This document shows, in pieces, positions 16,844 to 24,825 of a stretch of DNA of 41,621 nt. The stretch comes from Candidatus Gastranaerophilales bacterium. Lineage in GTDB: Bacteria > Cyanobacteriota > Vampirovibrionia > Gastranaerophilales > Gastranaerophilaceae. Location of the stretch: NCBI GenBank assembly GCA_947630535.1, contig CANRHZ010000014.1, positions 1-41,621 on the forward strand, written 5' to 3'. The notes under the pieces are model-generated. The model was not told the origin of the DNA, did not search any database, and worked only from the letters and a program-made list of their open reading frames with translations. The stretch's first letter is position 1; each line of letters begins with the position of its first letter. The position numbers were made by a program, and so were the translations under genes.

Positions 16844-17358
16844 TTGTCAGTTGCATTCTTATCACTAGGCTCAAATCACGGTGACAGATTATCCGTTATT
16901 CAACAGGCGGTAAATTTTTTAAGCAACGATAATTCTATAGAAGTTAGAGCGGCTTCATCTTTTTATGAAACAGAACCGTGGGGCAAAAAAATCAACCTTG
17001 GTTTGTAAATGCCGTTATAGCAGTAAGAACAAATCTTTCCCCAATAGAACTTTTAAGAGTTTGTCAGGATATTGAAGCAAGGCTTGGCCGAAACAGGAAT
17101 AAGGAAGAAAAGTGGGGTGAAAGACCGATAGATATTGATATTCTTTTTTACGATAACCTTGTTTTTTCTAATGAAATACTGACTATCCCGCACCCTTATG
17201 TACATAAAAGAGCATTTGCGCTTGTTCCTATGCTTGAAATTCAACAAAGTTACGTTCATCCCGTTTTAAATAAAAATATTTTAGAGCTCCATGAAGAACT
17301 TGAGGACCCCGAAGATGTCTTTTTGTACGGCACAATTTCAGGTTCAAGGCTTGAATAA
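16844..17358 (+). pseudogene. folK: folK (HPPK, folate synthesis) split by a frameshift at an A7 run
   Basis: The first part, from a TTG at 16844 with GAGG upstream, reads SVAFLSLGSNHGDR...SSFYETEPWG and stops at 17008. The second part, in the -1 frame, reads KNQPWFVNAVIAV...RNRNKEEKWGERPIDIDILFYDN to 17358. Joined at the A7 run (16985-16991) they give a complete 2-amino-4-hydroxy-6-hydroxymethyldihydropteridine pyrophosphokinase of about 171 residues with the family GSN, EPWG/QPWFVN and RPIDIDI motifs. One missing A explains the break. It could be a sequencing error, a real null mutation, or be rescued by slippage. The stop overlaps the next gene's ATG. Confidence 0.85.
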
Positions 17359-18419
17359 TGCCTAAAATTCCAAAAATAGCAATAATAGGCGCAGGCCCAG
17401 CAGGAATTTACTGTGCAATAAAAATATTATCCGAAATTGATGCCAAAATAGATATATACGAAAAAAATTCTCCCCTTCATACCTTGTTACCGACGGGAAA
17501 TGGCAGATGCAACCTTTCATACAACGAATTTGATAATAAAATTCTTGCCTCAAATTACCCGAGGGGTGAAAAATTTTTATATTCGGTTTTTGCCAAATAC
17601 TCACCCTTTGATACAATAAAAGACTTCAATGATATGGGCATTAAAACATATATTCAGGACGATGGAAGGATTTTCCCCATAAAAAACTCTGCCAAATTTG
17701 TAAGGGATACACTTTTATCTAAGTTAAAAAATAAAGTAAACTTTATTAAAAAAGAAGTAAATGAAAAATTAACAGGTTATGATGCGGTTATTTTATCAGT
17801 CGGCCTTAAAAATTATCCTAAAATCATGCAAAGCTACGGTCATACAATTATTGATATAAAACCTTCATTAGTAGGGCTTAAAATCAAAGAAAAAGAATTT
17901 AGCGAGCTTGAAGGGGTGAGCTTTAATGATGTAATATTTACAAAAAACGGAGTGTCGGGCCCCTTTATATACAAATTGAGTTCTTATATGGCATATAAAG
18001 ATTTTCCCTATAAAATTAAAATTCCGCTTATTTGTACCGATAAATTAACAGAATATGTTAAATTAAATCCAAAAAAACAATTTAAAAATGCGCTTTCAAA
18101 TTTTATACCAAAATCGCTTGCAGGGGTTTTAATTAAATCGGATGTAAATTGTGCAAATACAAAAAAAGTCGATATAGAAAAATTAGAGTACCTTAATTTA
18201 ACCGCAACGGGTTACGACAACAACGGTGAAATAGTTCATGCGGGCGGAGTAAAGCTTAATGAAATTGATAACAACTTTAAATCTAAAATATATCCTAACT
18301 TATGGATTATAGGCGAATTACTTGATGTGGACGGACTGTGCGGAGGGTTTAATCTTCAGTTTTGCTGGTCATCTGCCGCAATTTGCGCCAAGAACATAGT
18401 TCAACAGTTAAGAGGATAA
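17358..18419 (+). CDS. BaiN/HI0933-family FAD-dependent oxidoreductase
   Basis: The 353-residue flavoprotein begins with a dinucleotide site IAIIGAGPAGIYCAI. It has the family signature TGNGRCNLS and a C-terminal ATGYDNNGEIVHAGGVKLNEID with GLCGGFNLQFCWSSA. Members were annotated as aminoacetone oxidase or linked to bile acid 7-dehydroxylation, but the physiological substrate is uncertain. At 353 residues it is shorter than the usual 390-420. The gene starts in a TAATG overlap with folK and its 3' end overlaps the convergent radical SAM gene by 19 bases. Confidence 0.85.
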   Translation: MPKIPKIAIIGAGPAGIYCAIKILSEIDAKIDIYEKNSPLHTLLPTGNGRCNLSYNEFDNKILASNYPRGEKFLYSVFAKYSPFDTIKDFNDMGIKTYIQDDGRIFPIKNSAKFVRDTLLSKLKNKVNFIKKEVNEKLTGYDAVILSVGLKNYPKIMQSYGHTIIDIKPSLVGLKIKEKEFSELEGVSFNDVIFTKNGVSGPFIYKLSSYMAYKDFPYKIKIPLICTDKLTEYVKLNPKKQFKNALSNFIPKSLAGVLIKSDVNCANTKKVDIEKLEYLNLTATGYDNNGEIVHAGGVKLNEIDNNFKSKIYPNLWIIGELLDVDGLCGGFNLQFCWSSAAICAKNIVQQLRG

Positions 18420-19327
18420 TATATCCCTTGATGAGTGTTTCTTTGTTCTAAAAATAAATCTATTTTATTTTGAGTTTCAAATTTGTTCTTTACCCAAAGA
18501 GGTGCAACAAGTTCAGCCAGAAGCCCCGTACCTGCCGTTCTTTGAACAACGGTATAAGGGGGCATAATCTCGATAAAATCGCATAAAATATTGCAGTATT
18601 CATCTTCCGTTAATAATTTTATAGGGCGCATTTTATAAATTTCATGGAGTGGAGAATTTTTTAAAACGGTTAAAACGTGGAATTTTATACCGTCTATTCC
18701 AAGTTTAGAGAGTTCTCTTGCTGTCACCATCATATCTTCATAAGTTTCATTTGGAAGCCCGATAATAACATGTGCACAAACTTTTATCCCGTATTTTTTT
18801 GTTAATTCAAAAGCATATTTAAACGAATCAAAGTTATGACCCCTGTTTATAAGTTTAAGAGTTTTATCGTTAGCGGATTGAACACCGTATTCAATCCATG
18901 GATTTTTGTATTTTGAAATCAGTTTAATTTTATCTTCATCAACACAATCAGGACGGGTTCCGATTGAAATTCCAACCACTCTATCATCAATAAAAGCTTC
19001 ATCATAAACTTTTTTTAGATATGCAATATCGGCGTAGGTGTTTGTGTAGGCTTGAAAATAGGCAATGAATTTTTTTGCGTTATATCTTGCAGGCAGGTTA
19101 TTGATTGCAGCTTGAACCTGCTCGTATATGGAAAGTTTAGAGGAATGCGATAAAGAAAAACTTCCGGAGTTATCACAAAATATACACCCCTTATCTGAAA
19201 TTGTACCATCTCTGTTTGGACAGGAAAATTCGGCATCAATAGTTATTTTATAAACTTTTGTGCCGAATTTATCTTCCAAATATTTACTGAATTTGTAGTA
19301 TCTGTCTTTAATTTTCTGATTCATCAT
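18401..19327 (-). CDS. TIGR01212/YhcC-type radical SAM protein
   Basis: The 308-residue protein begins MMNQKIKDRYYKFSKYLEDKFG. It contains the atypical cysteine cluster CPNRDGTISDKGCIFC (C-x11-C-x2-C), then YFQAYTNTYA, ISIGTRPDC, WIEYGVQSANDKTL and HVIIGLPNETYEDM. This is the YhcC-like branch related to Elp3 radical SAM domains, of unknown reaction. The start at 19327 gives the normal family length. The longer frame upstream would read through the zinc ribbon gene out of frame and was rejected. The gene overlaps the upstream zinc ribbon gene by 20 bases. Confidence 0.88.
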   Translation of the reverse strand: MMNQKIKDRYYKFSKYLEDKFGTKVYKITIDAEFSCPNRDGTISDKGCIFCDNSGSFSLSHSSKLSIYEQVQAAINNLPARYNAKKFIAYFQAYTNTYADIAYLKKVYDEAFIDDRVVGISIGTRPDCVDEDKIKLISKYKNPWIEYGVQSANDKTLKLINRGHNFDSFKYAFELTKKYGIKVCAHVIIGLPNETYEDMMVTARELSKLGIDGIKFHVLTVLKNSPLHEIYKMRPIKLLTEDEYCNILCDFIEIMPPYTVVQRTAGTGLLAELVAPLWVKNKFETQNKIDLFLEQRNTHQGIYYPLNC

Positions 19328-19478
19328 CTTGTTTGGGCGGATAGGTATAATGTTCGCCGCATTTAGGACAAATAACTTCCTGTTGCTGCCCTTCTTTAAG
19401 AGTAACCACTTCAAAAAGTTCCTTGCAGCTTGAATTTGAACATCTGATAGCCCATGTTGGTCTTACTATTCTTGCCAT
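19308..19478 (-). CDS. 56-residue zinc ribbon protein
   Basis: A short frame starting at 19478 reads MARIVRPTWAIRCSNSSCKE and continues to CPKCGEHYTYPPKQDDESEN. The cysteine pairs CSNSSC (13 and 18) and CPKC (37 and 40) form a rubredoxin-like or zinc-ribbon fold. GGAG lies 6 bases before the ATG and a promoter-like pair lies just upstream, so it looks real. It overlaps the start of the radical SAM gene by 20 bases, which implies coupled translation. Function unknown; nucleic-acid or protein binding is typical for such ribbons. Confidence 0.8.
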   Translation of the reverse strand: MARIVRPTWAIRCSNSSCKELFEVVTLKEGQQQEVICPKCGEHYTYPPKQDDESEN

Positions 19479-19507
19479 ATATAATCTCCAAATAAATCTA
19501 TATAACT

Positions 19508-19536
19508 ATTTTATAATACGTTTTAAAAATTGGCAA
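19508..19536 (-). promoter_or_regulatory. candidate promoter of the zinc ribbon-radical SAM pair
   Basis: On the minus strand TTGCCA (19536-19531) and TAAAAT (19513-19508) are separated by 17 bases, about 30 bases upstream of the ATG at 19478. Confidence 0.5.
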
Positions 19537-19581
19537 ATAGTTGAATTATCTTATTTTTTAGTTACAAAAAATAAAATCAAA

Positions 19582-19956
19582 CTAGATAGAATTATCAATA
19601 ATAAAATTAAAATCTTTAAGCCCCTGATTTCTTTTTGGAGAGTATGAATAAGCACACTTTAGGCCTGATGGTTTATCATCATTAATTAAAATTCTCTCCC
19701 CCATAGGGACATCAAATATTATTTTATTATATCTTATTTTGTTTTTAGATAGAAACTCTATTGTGCGCTCTTTAGCTTCAATTTCTCTTGCAGTCAGTAT
19801 AAGGATATAATCGCCTTTCGGTATTGAATTAAAAAAATCAACAACCCCATCAAGAAGTTTTTCTTCCCCATTTAAATATCCGTTATGTTCAACAAGTGTA
19901 CCGTCTAAATCAAATACCCATGTATGATTTAAGGGTGATAGTTTTAAATTTGTCAT
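19582..19956 (-). CDS. small HAD-superfamily phosphatase of the surface-glycan locus
   Basis: The 124-residue protein has HAD motif I VFDLDGTLVEH (Asp16, Asp18), motif II ILTARE, and the late INDDKPSG acidic motif. There is no cap domain, so it belongs to the compact HAD phosphatases often found in capsule and LPS loci. It likely removes phosphate from a sugar or sugar-like phosphate. It is the last gene of a three-gene minus-strand operon with a glycosyltransferase-like gene and a nucleotidyltransferase-kinase fusion, which suggests a shared pathway. Confidence 0.8.
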   Translation of the reverse strand: MTNLKLSPLNHTWVFDLDGTLVEHNGYLNGEEKLLDGVVDFFNSIPKGDYILILTAREIEAKERTIEFLSKNKIRYNKIIFDVPMGERILINDDKPSGLKCAYSYSPKRNQGLKDFNFIIDNSI

Positions 19957-19982
19957 AGTGTTTTAGTTTCCTTGGTTTAAAA

Positions 19983-21137
19983 TTAAAGTTTTGAAATTTT
20001 ATCAACAATGTTACCTATAAGCATATTATCATCAATTTTATGGCAGTTGTATTCAAATATTAAATCAGAATGAACAAAAGGGTAGCCTTTAATAGAAAGG
20101 GATTTAATTGTTTTATCCATAAGCTCGTTATTGGATGTGTACAAATTTTTATATAAAACAAACATTGGCTTATCAAGATAAGACAATATTTCGCTAAAAC
20201 CGCTTCTAACGGTAATTATGCCACAAGATAGTTTAGCAAGGGAAACAACCTCCTTATGAGATAAAAGAGTGTGCTCATATTTTTCCATCCATTTTTTTGG
20301 TTTTATGGAATTAATATAAATATCATAACCAAGCTCATTTAATTTTTGTGTAATATTTATCCAAAAATCGTCGTCCATCTCGCCAAAAGAATCAGCTTCA
20401 GGGGCGATAAATATAAAGTTATCCAAATTTAAATTAAGTGAATTAATTTTTTTATTTATTTCATCCAATTCACCATTCTTGTAAACCAAATCTTTTTTTG
20501 TAACCTCAGAGGGCAAAATATCTAATAGCTCAATAAATTTATTAAAAATATGCTTATCTAAACCTGAATCTGAGGGATAAATTTTAACAACTTTCTTACC
20601 TTCAAATTCAAATTCCGTATCGGCACGAGGCACCTTAAAATTTGGCAATATTTGTATCTCAGGTAAAATTCCATCCCAAAAAAGCTCGAACATCTTTTTA
20701 TGGCAGGTGCTATAACATAAAAATTTTGTGTTTTTATATTTCTTTAAAAGTGTTTCAATAAGAAAAGCACTTATGAGATAAGATTCTCCGTGGTGCCCGC
20801 ATAAGATAAATATGTTTTTATCTTCAGGCAGAATATATTTTTTATACTTATTTAAAAAATCATATCTATGGTCTTTTGTTTTAAATAAAATATTAAAAAA
20901 GTAAATCTTTTCGATAAAATCTTTTCTGAATGATTTAATTATAGGGATATTCATCAGTTTTAAGATTTTTATTTGCGGAATATGATATTTAGCCCTAAGG
21001 GTTTTTATTAAGCCAAAAAATATCTCCTTTTTATCGACTCTTTTACCAATGTATTCAAAGAAAAAAACTTTATTTAAAAAATAAATTTTTTTTATCTTAA
21101 TACCATTTTTTATAGTTTTAACTATTTTTATAAACAT
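19983..21137 (-). CDS. GT-B-like glycosyltransferase-family protein, low confidence
   Basis: This 384-residue protein has no motif I can name with certainty. The first ~60 residues are very basic. A segment FILCGHHGESYLISAFLIETL starts what looks like the first Rossmann domain, and FIFIAPEADSFGEMDDDFWINITQKLNELGYDIYIN starts the second. LAKLSCGIITVRSGFSEILSYLDKPMFVLY at about 300-340 resembles the nucleotide-binding end of GT-B enzymes such as heptosyltransferases. It lies between the HAD phosphatase and the nucleotidyltransferase-kinase genes, so use of their activated product as donor is plausible. Confidence 0.55.
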   Translation of the reverse strand: MFIKIVKTIKNGIKIKKIYFLNKVFFFEYIGKRVDKKEIFFGLIKTLRAKYHIPQIKILKLMNIPIIKSFRKDFIEKIYFFNILFKTKDHRYDFLNKYKKYILPEDKNIFILCGHHGESYLISAFLIETLLKKYKNTKFLCYSTCHKKMFELFWDGILPEIQILPNFKVPRADTEFEFEGKKVVKIYPSDSGLDKHIFNKFIELLDILPSEVTKKDLVYKNGELDEINKKINSLNLNLDNFIFIAPEADSFGEMDDDFWINITQKLNELGYDIYINSIKPKKWMEKYEHTLLSHKEVVSLAKLSCGIITVRSGFSEILSYLDKPMFVLYKNLYTSNNELMDKTIKSLSIKGYPFVHSDLIFEYNCHKIDDNMLIGNIVDKISKL

Positions 21138-21166
21138 AAAAACCTTATATATACCGATATCAACTT

Positions 21167-22675
21167 TTATAAAATTTCATTCAGCTTGATTGTGCCTCTG
21201 TAAAATGCACCGCAAATTGAATCGTAATCTTCCCATGCATATGTCGTTAAAGAAAGCCATATTATAGCATGCAAAAATTTAATCTTGAATTTATTAACGT
21301 TTGGAATAAGTTCAAAGAAATATTCTTCCATATCGGCCCAGTTATTTGGCTTAATTGCCATTTCAACTTCTTTATCTTTAATATCTAAGGTAAATTTTTT
21401 GCGGTTAAATTGGTCATATTCACCGTTTATTGAATAATAAAGTTTTGCCCAATCGTAATCAACATCCCCATATAATTTTGTTTTACCAAAATAACCCCTC
21501 GGGTCAATTAATACGGGCTTCATATTAAAAGTATCAAACATTAAATTTGAAAAAGTACAATCCCCATGGATAAGGCTGAATGTTTCAGGGAATATCTTTT
21601 CAACCGTATTTTTTAGTTCCTCTTTCATAAAAAACGGGTTTTTATAGTATGAGCCGTTAATTTTAATAAATTCATCCCCAGCAAAGGGAATTAAGTTTTC
21701 AACTTTAGATAGTCGAGAGAGTGTCTTATATAAAAAGTTTTCCCTGCAATCATCAAGGTTGACCGGGATTTTTGGCATTAGGTTATGAAGTGAAATAAGA
21801 GCATCAATAAGGGATTTTAAAATTTCTTTTTTCTGGCTTACGGTAAGGCAATCGTATTCAAAAATGTTTTTGCCCATAACCTTTTTCATTATTAAAGGCT
21901 CAAATTCAAGAATTTTTGGAATAAATTCAAAACCGAGCTTGTCAACTTTTTTATACCAGTTAATCTCATCTTGAGCAATTTTTTTGCCTTGTTCGGTTAT
22001 TCCCTTTTTAATTACAATGTCGTCTTTAAATTCCATAGAATTAAAAGGGCGGCATCTGAATGTTGAATTGTTGTTATCAGAATACGATAGAAGTGTTCCA
22101 ATTTCTTTTGTACCGTATAAATCAAGCCTTTTGAAGGGGATATTATTTTTATTTAGCCAATCAACAAAAGCACCTTCTTCAACTATGTTTTTAAGAGGTT
22201 TTTTATTTTCAAAGATAAATAACCCTGCAACCCCATCATCTTTAGAGGGGATTTTTACAAATTTATCATCAATATAAGACCATCTGCACTCAAAGTCTTT
22301 TGAAATTCCGACATAATTTCCCTGGATTGGAAAATCGGGTAATTTAAAATCGGGAGACAGTATTAAATCACACCAAACTATCATAAAGGGTTCATTGTCC
22401 GAAAAACCCGTAATTGCATCTTTGATGCCTGAAATTGTACCTTGGGATTTAGCCTGTATAATTCTATAATCGTAATCATTGGCAAATGCTTCAAGGTATT
22501 TTTTTAAAACATCAATTTTATAGTCAGCAATTATTGAAAACTTTGCATCTTTAAACTTTTGAAAAAGGTAAAATATAATGGGAAGATTGTTAACCGGAAC
22601 CAAACATTTAGGTTTATTTCTTGTAAGCCACTCAAGTCTTGTGCCCTTACCTCCGGCCTGTATAATAATTTGCAT
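21167..22675 (-). CDS. nucleotidyltransferase-kinase fusion (sugar-nucleotide type plus APH-like kinase)
   Basis: The 502-residue protein has two enzyme domains. Residues 1-~230 are a nucleotidyltransferase with IIIQAGGKGTRLEWLTRNKPKCLVPV and metal-site Asp103 in WCDLIL. Residues ~235-502 are an APH/choline-kinase-like fold with IHGDCTFSNLMF (369-380) and LIDPRG (389-394), the catalytic-loop and metal motifs. Such a pair can phosphorylate a substrate and then couple it to an NTP, as in LicA/LicC or AmgK/MurU; the substrate here is unknown. The ATG at 22675 has AGAGGA upstream. It is the first gene of the minus-strand glycan operon and divergent from gmd. Confidence 0.82.
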   Translation of the reverse strand: MQIIIQAGGKGTRLEWLTRNKPKCLVPVNNLPIIFYLFQKFKDAKFSIIADYKIDVLKKYLEAFANDYDYRIIQAKSQGTISGIKDAITGFSDNEPFMIVWCDLILSPDFKLPDFPIQGNYVGISKDFECRWSYIDDKFVKIPSKDDGVAGLFIFENKKPLKNIVEEGAFVDWLNKNNIPFKRLDLYGTKEIGTLLSYSDNNNSTFRCRPFNSMEFKDDIVIKKGITEQGKKIAQDEINWYKKVDKLGFEFIPKILEFEPLIMKKVMGKNIFEYDCLTVSQKKEILKSLIDALISLHNLMPKIPVNLDDCRENFLYKTLSRLSKVENLIPFAGDEFIKINGSYYKNPFFMKEELKNTVEKIFPETFSLIHGDCTFSNLMFDTFNMKPVLIDPRGYFGKTKLYGDVDYDWAKLYYSINGEYDQFNRKKFTLDIKDKEVEMAIKPNNWADMEEYFFELIPNVNKFKIKFLHAIIWLSLTTYAWEDYDSICGAFYRGTIKLNEIL

Positions 22676-22748
22676 AATATGTCCTCTTTTACCAGATAAT
22701 AATATAACAGGAAACAAAATAGTGCAAATTTTAAAAAACGGGCTTTTA

Positions 22749-22757
22749 TGATATTAT
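22749..22757 (+). promoter_or_regulatory. extended -10 promoter of the gmd-fcl-fucosyltransferase operon
   Basis: TG-A-TATTAT at 22749-22757 is an extended -10. The expected start near 22764 leaves about 20 bases of leader that contain a G6 ribosome-binding site before the ATG at 22785. Confidence 0.55.
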
Positions 22758-22784
22758 TAAATAAAAGTAAAAGCAGGGGGGATA

Positions 22785-23870
22785 ATGAAAAAAGCTCTTA
22801 TAACAGGTATTACGGGTCAAGACGGAAGCTATCTGGCGGAATTTTTGCTTGAAAAAGGGTATGAAGTCCACGGCATGAAAAGAAGGGCATCTTCTTTTAA
22901 CACGGCAAGAATAGACCACCTTTATCAGGATATTCACCATGAGGGAAATTTTAAACTCCACTACGGTGACCTTTCGGATTCATCAAACCTTATAAGGCTT
23001 GTTTGCGAAATTGAACCTGATGAAATATACAACCTTGCCGCACAATCCCATGTTAAAGTTTCCTGGGATTGCCCCGAATATACGGCGGATTGTGATGCAC
23101 TGGGCACTCTAAGGCTTCTTGAAGCAATAAGAATGAACGGTTTTGAGAAAAAAACCAAATTCTATCAGGCTTCAACATCTGAACTCTACGGGCTTATACA
23201 AGAACCCATTCAAAATGAAAAAACACCTTTTTATCCAAGAAGCCCCTATGCGGTTGCAAAACTTTATGCCTATTGGATATGCGTAAACTATAGAGAAAGC
23301 TTTAATATGTTTGCATCAAACGGGATTTTATTCAACCATGAATCCCCGAGGCGTGGTGAAACCTTTGTTACAAGAAAAATTACAATGGCGGCAACCAAAA
23401 TTAAAATGGGTTTGCAGGATAAATTATATTTAGGAAACCTCTCTGCAAAAAGGGACTGGGGTCATGCAAAAGATTACGTAGAAGGCATGTGGAAAATTCT
23501 TCAACAGGATAAGCCCTCTGATTATGTACTTGCAACGGGAATTACAACCTCTATCAGAGATTTTTGCAAAATGACATTTAATGAGCTTGGAATTGAGCTT
23601 GAATTTGTAGGAAGCGGAGCAGATGAAAAAGGGGTGGATAAAAAAACGGGAAATGTGTTAATTGAAGTTGACCCGAGGTACTTTAGACCCGCAGAAGTTG
23701 ATTTACTATTGGGCGATAGTGCAAAAGCAAGAAAAGAACTCAATTGGGAGCCAAAATACAATCTTAAATCCTTGATAAAAGAAATGGTAAAAGAGGACCT
23801 TAAACTTGCAAAGAAAGAAAAAACTCTAAAAAGCCACGGGTATGAAGTATTAATTCCGCAGGAAGGATAA
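22785..23870 (+). CDS. gmd: GDP-mannose 4,6-dehydratase
   Basis: The 361-residue SDR enzyme begins with [40 protein letters not shown], covering the NADP site and the Arg-rich loop typical of Gmd. The catalytic STSELYG and YAVAK motifs follow, then [17 protein letters not shown] and [20 protein letters not shown]. It converts GDP-D-mannose to GDP-4-keto-6-deoxymannose. Strong ribosome site GGGGGGA. The fcl gene follows after a single base, so the two form the standard GDP-L-fucose pathway. Confidence 0.96.
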   Translation: MKKALITGITGQDGSYLAEFLLEKGYEVHGMKRRASSFNTARIDHLYQDIHHEGNFKLHYGDLSDSSNLIRLVCEIEPDEIYNLAAQSHVKVSWDCPEYTADCDALGTLRLLEAIRMNGFEKKTKFYQASTSELYGLIQEPIQNEKTPFYPRSPYAVAKLYAYWICVNYRESFNMFASNGILFNHESPRRGETFVTRKITMAATKIKMGLQDKLYLGNLSAKRDWGHAKDYVEGMWKILQQDKPSDYVLATGITTSIRDFCKMTFNELGIELEFVGSGADEKGVDKKTGNVLIEVDPRYFRPAEVDLLLGDSAKARKELNWEPKYNLKSLIKEMVKEDLKLAKKEKTLKSHGYEVLIPQEG

Positions 23871-23871
23871 A

Positions 23872-24825
23872 ATGGACGAAAAAATATTTGTTGCAGGCCA
23901 TAAAGGGCTTGTTGGAAGCGCAATTAAAAGAGAGCTTGAAGAAAGAGGATACAAAAATTTAATATGTAAATCTCATAGCGAACTTGATTTAGAGGACGCA
24001 AATTCGGTTACAAAATTTTTTGATGAATATAAGCCCGATTATGTTATACTTTCCGCCGCAAAAGTCGGGGGAATACTCGGGAATAATTCTTATCCTGTTG
24101 AATTTTTTGTTAAAAATATGAAAATTCAATTGAATGTAATTGAAAATGCCTACAGAACAAACGTTAAAAAATTGATATTCTTGGGTTCAAGCTGCATTTA
24201 CCCAAAATCAGCGCCCCAACCTCTAAAAGAAGAATACCTTTTGGATGGTAAACTGGAAAAAACTAATGAGATGTATGCTCTTGCAAAAATATCGGGTCTA
24301 AAGCTTTGCGGGGCATATAACAGAGAGTATAATACAAACTATATATCCGTTATGCCTTGTAACCTATACGGACTAAACGATAACTATGACAGTCAAAATG
24401 CCCATGTACTTCCAATGCTTATAAGAAGGTTCCACGAGGCAAAAATAAACAATCAAAAAGAAGTTACAGTCTGGGGCACTGGAAAACCCTTAAGAGAATT
24501 TATGTTCGCAGGCGACCTTGCAAAATGCATAGTGTTTTTATTGGAAAATAAAAATGCAAGTGATATAGGCGAATTCATTAATATTGGAACGGGAGAGGAA
24601 GTCACCATTTTTGAACTTGCAAACATTATAAAAGATGTTGTAGGTTTTATGGGAGATATTACTTTTGATAATACAAAACCTGATGGAACATATAGAAAAG
24701 TTATGGACGTATCAAAAATAAAATCCTTAGGCTGGAGCGCAAAAACCCCTCTAAAAGAAGGAATTAAAATAGTATACCAAGACTTTTTAGAAAATAAAAA
24801 TATAAGGAAAAATCCCATAAACTAA
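23872..24825 (+). CDS. fcl: GDP-L-fucose synthase
   Basis: The 317-residue epimerase/reductase starts IFVAGHKGLVGSAI (NADP site). It contains LSAAKVGGILGNN, FLGSSCIYPK, the YALAKISG catalytic pair and the PCNLYGLNDNYD motif. It makes GDP-L-fucose from the Gmd product. AAGGAT at the end of gmd serves as its ribosome site. Its stop codon overlaps the start of the fucosyltransferase gene (TAATG), so donor synthesis and transfer are encoded in one transcript. Confidence 0.96.
   Translation: MDEKIFVAGHKGLVGSAIKRELEERGYKNLICKSHSELDLEDANSVTKFFDEYKPDYVILSAAKVGGILGNNSYPVEFFVKNMKIQLNVIENAYRTNVKKLIFLGSSCIYPKSAPQPLKEEYLLDGKLEKTNEMYALAKISGLKLCGAYNREYNTNYISVMPCNLYGLNDNYDSQNAHVLPMLIRRFHEAKINNQKEVTVWGTGKPLREFMFAGDLAKCIVFLLENKNASDIGEFINIGTGEEVTIFELANIIKDVVGFMGDITFDNTKPDGTYRKVMDVSKIKSLGWSAKTPLKEGIKIVYQDFLENKNIRKNPIN

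Noticed and set aside
16978-17358. The second folK frame as an independent gene starting at GTG 16978
   Set aside because: It begins in the middle of the conserved EPWG/QPWF region of HPPK and lacks the N-terminal GSN motif supplied by the upstream frame.
19328-19414. 29-residue N-terminal extension of the YhcC-type radical SAM protein
   Set aside because: It overlaps the zinc ribbon gene in another frame, does not resemble the family, and MMNQ at 19327 gives the normal length.
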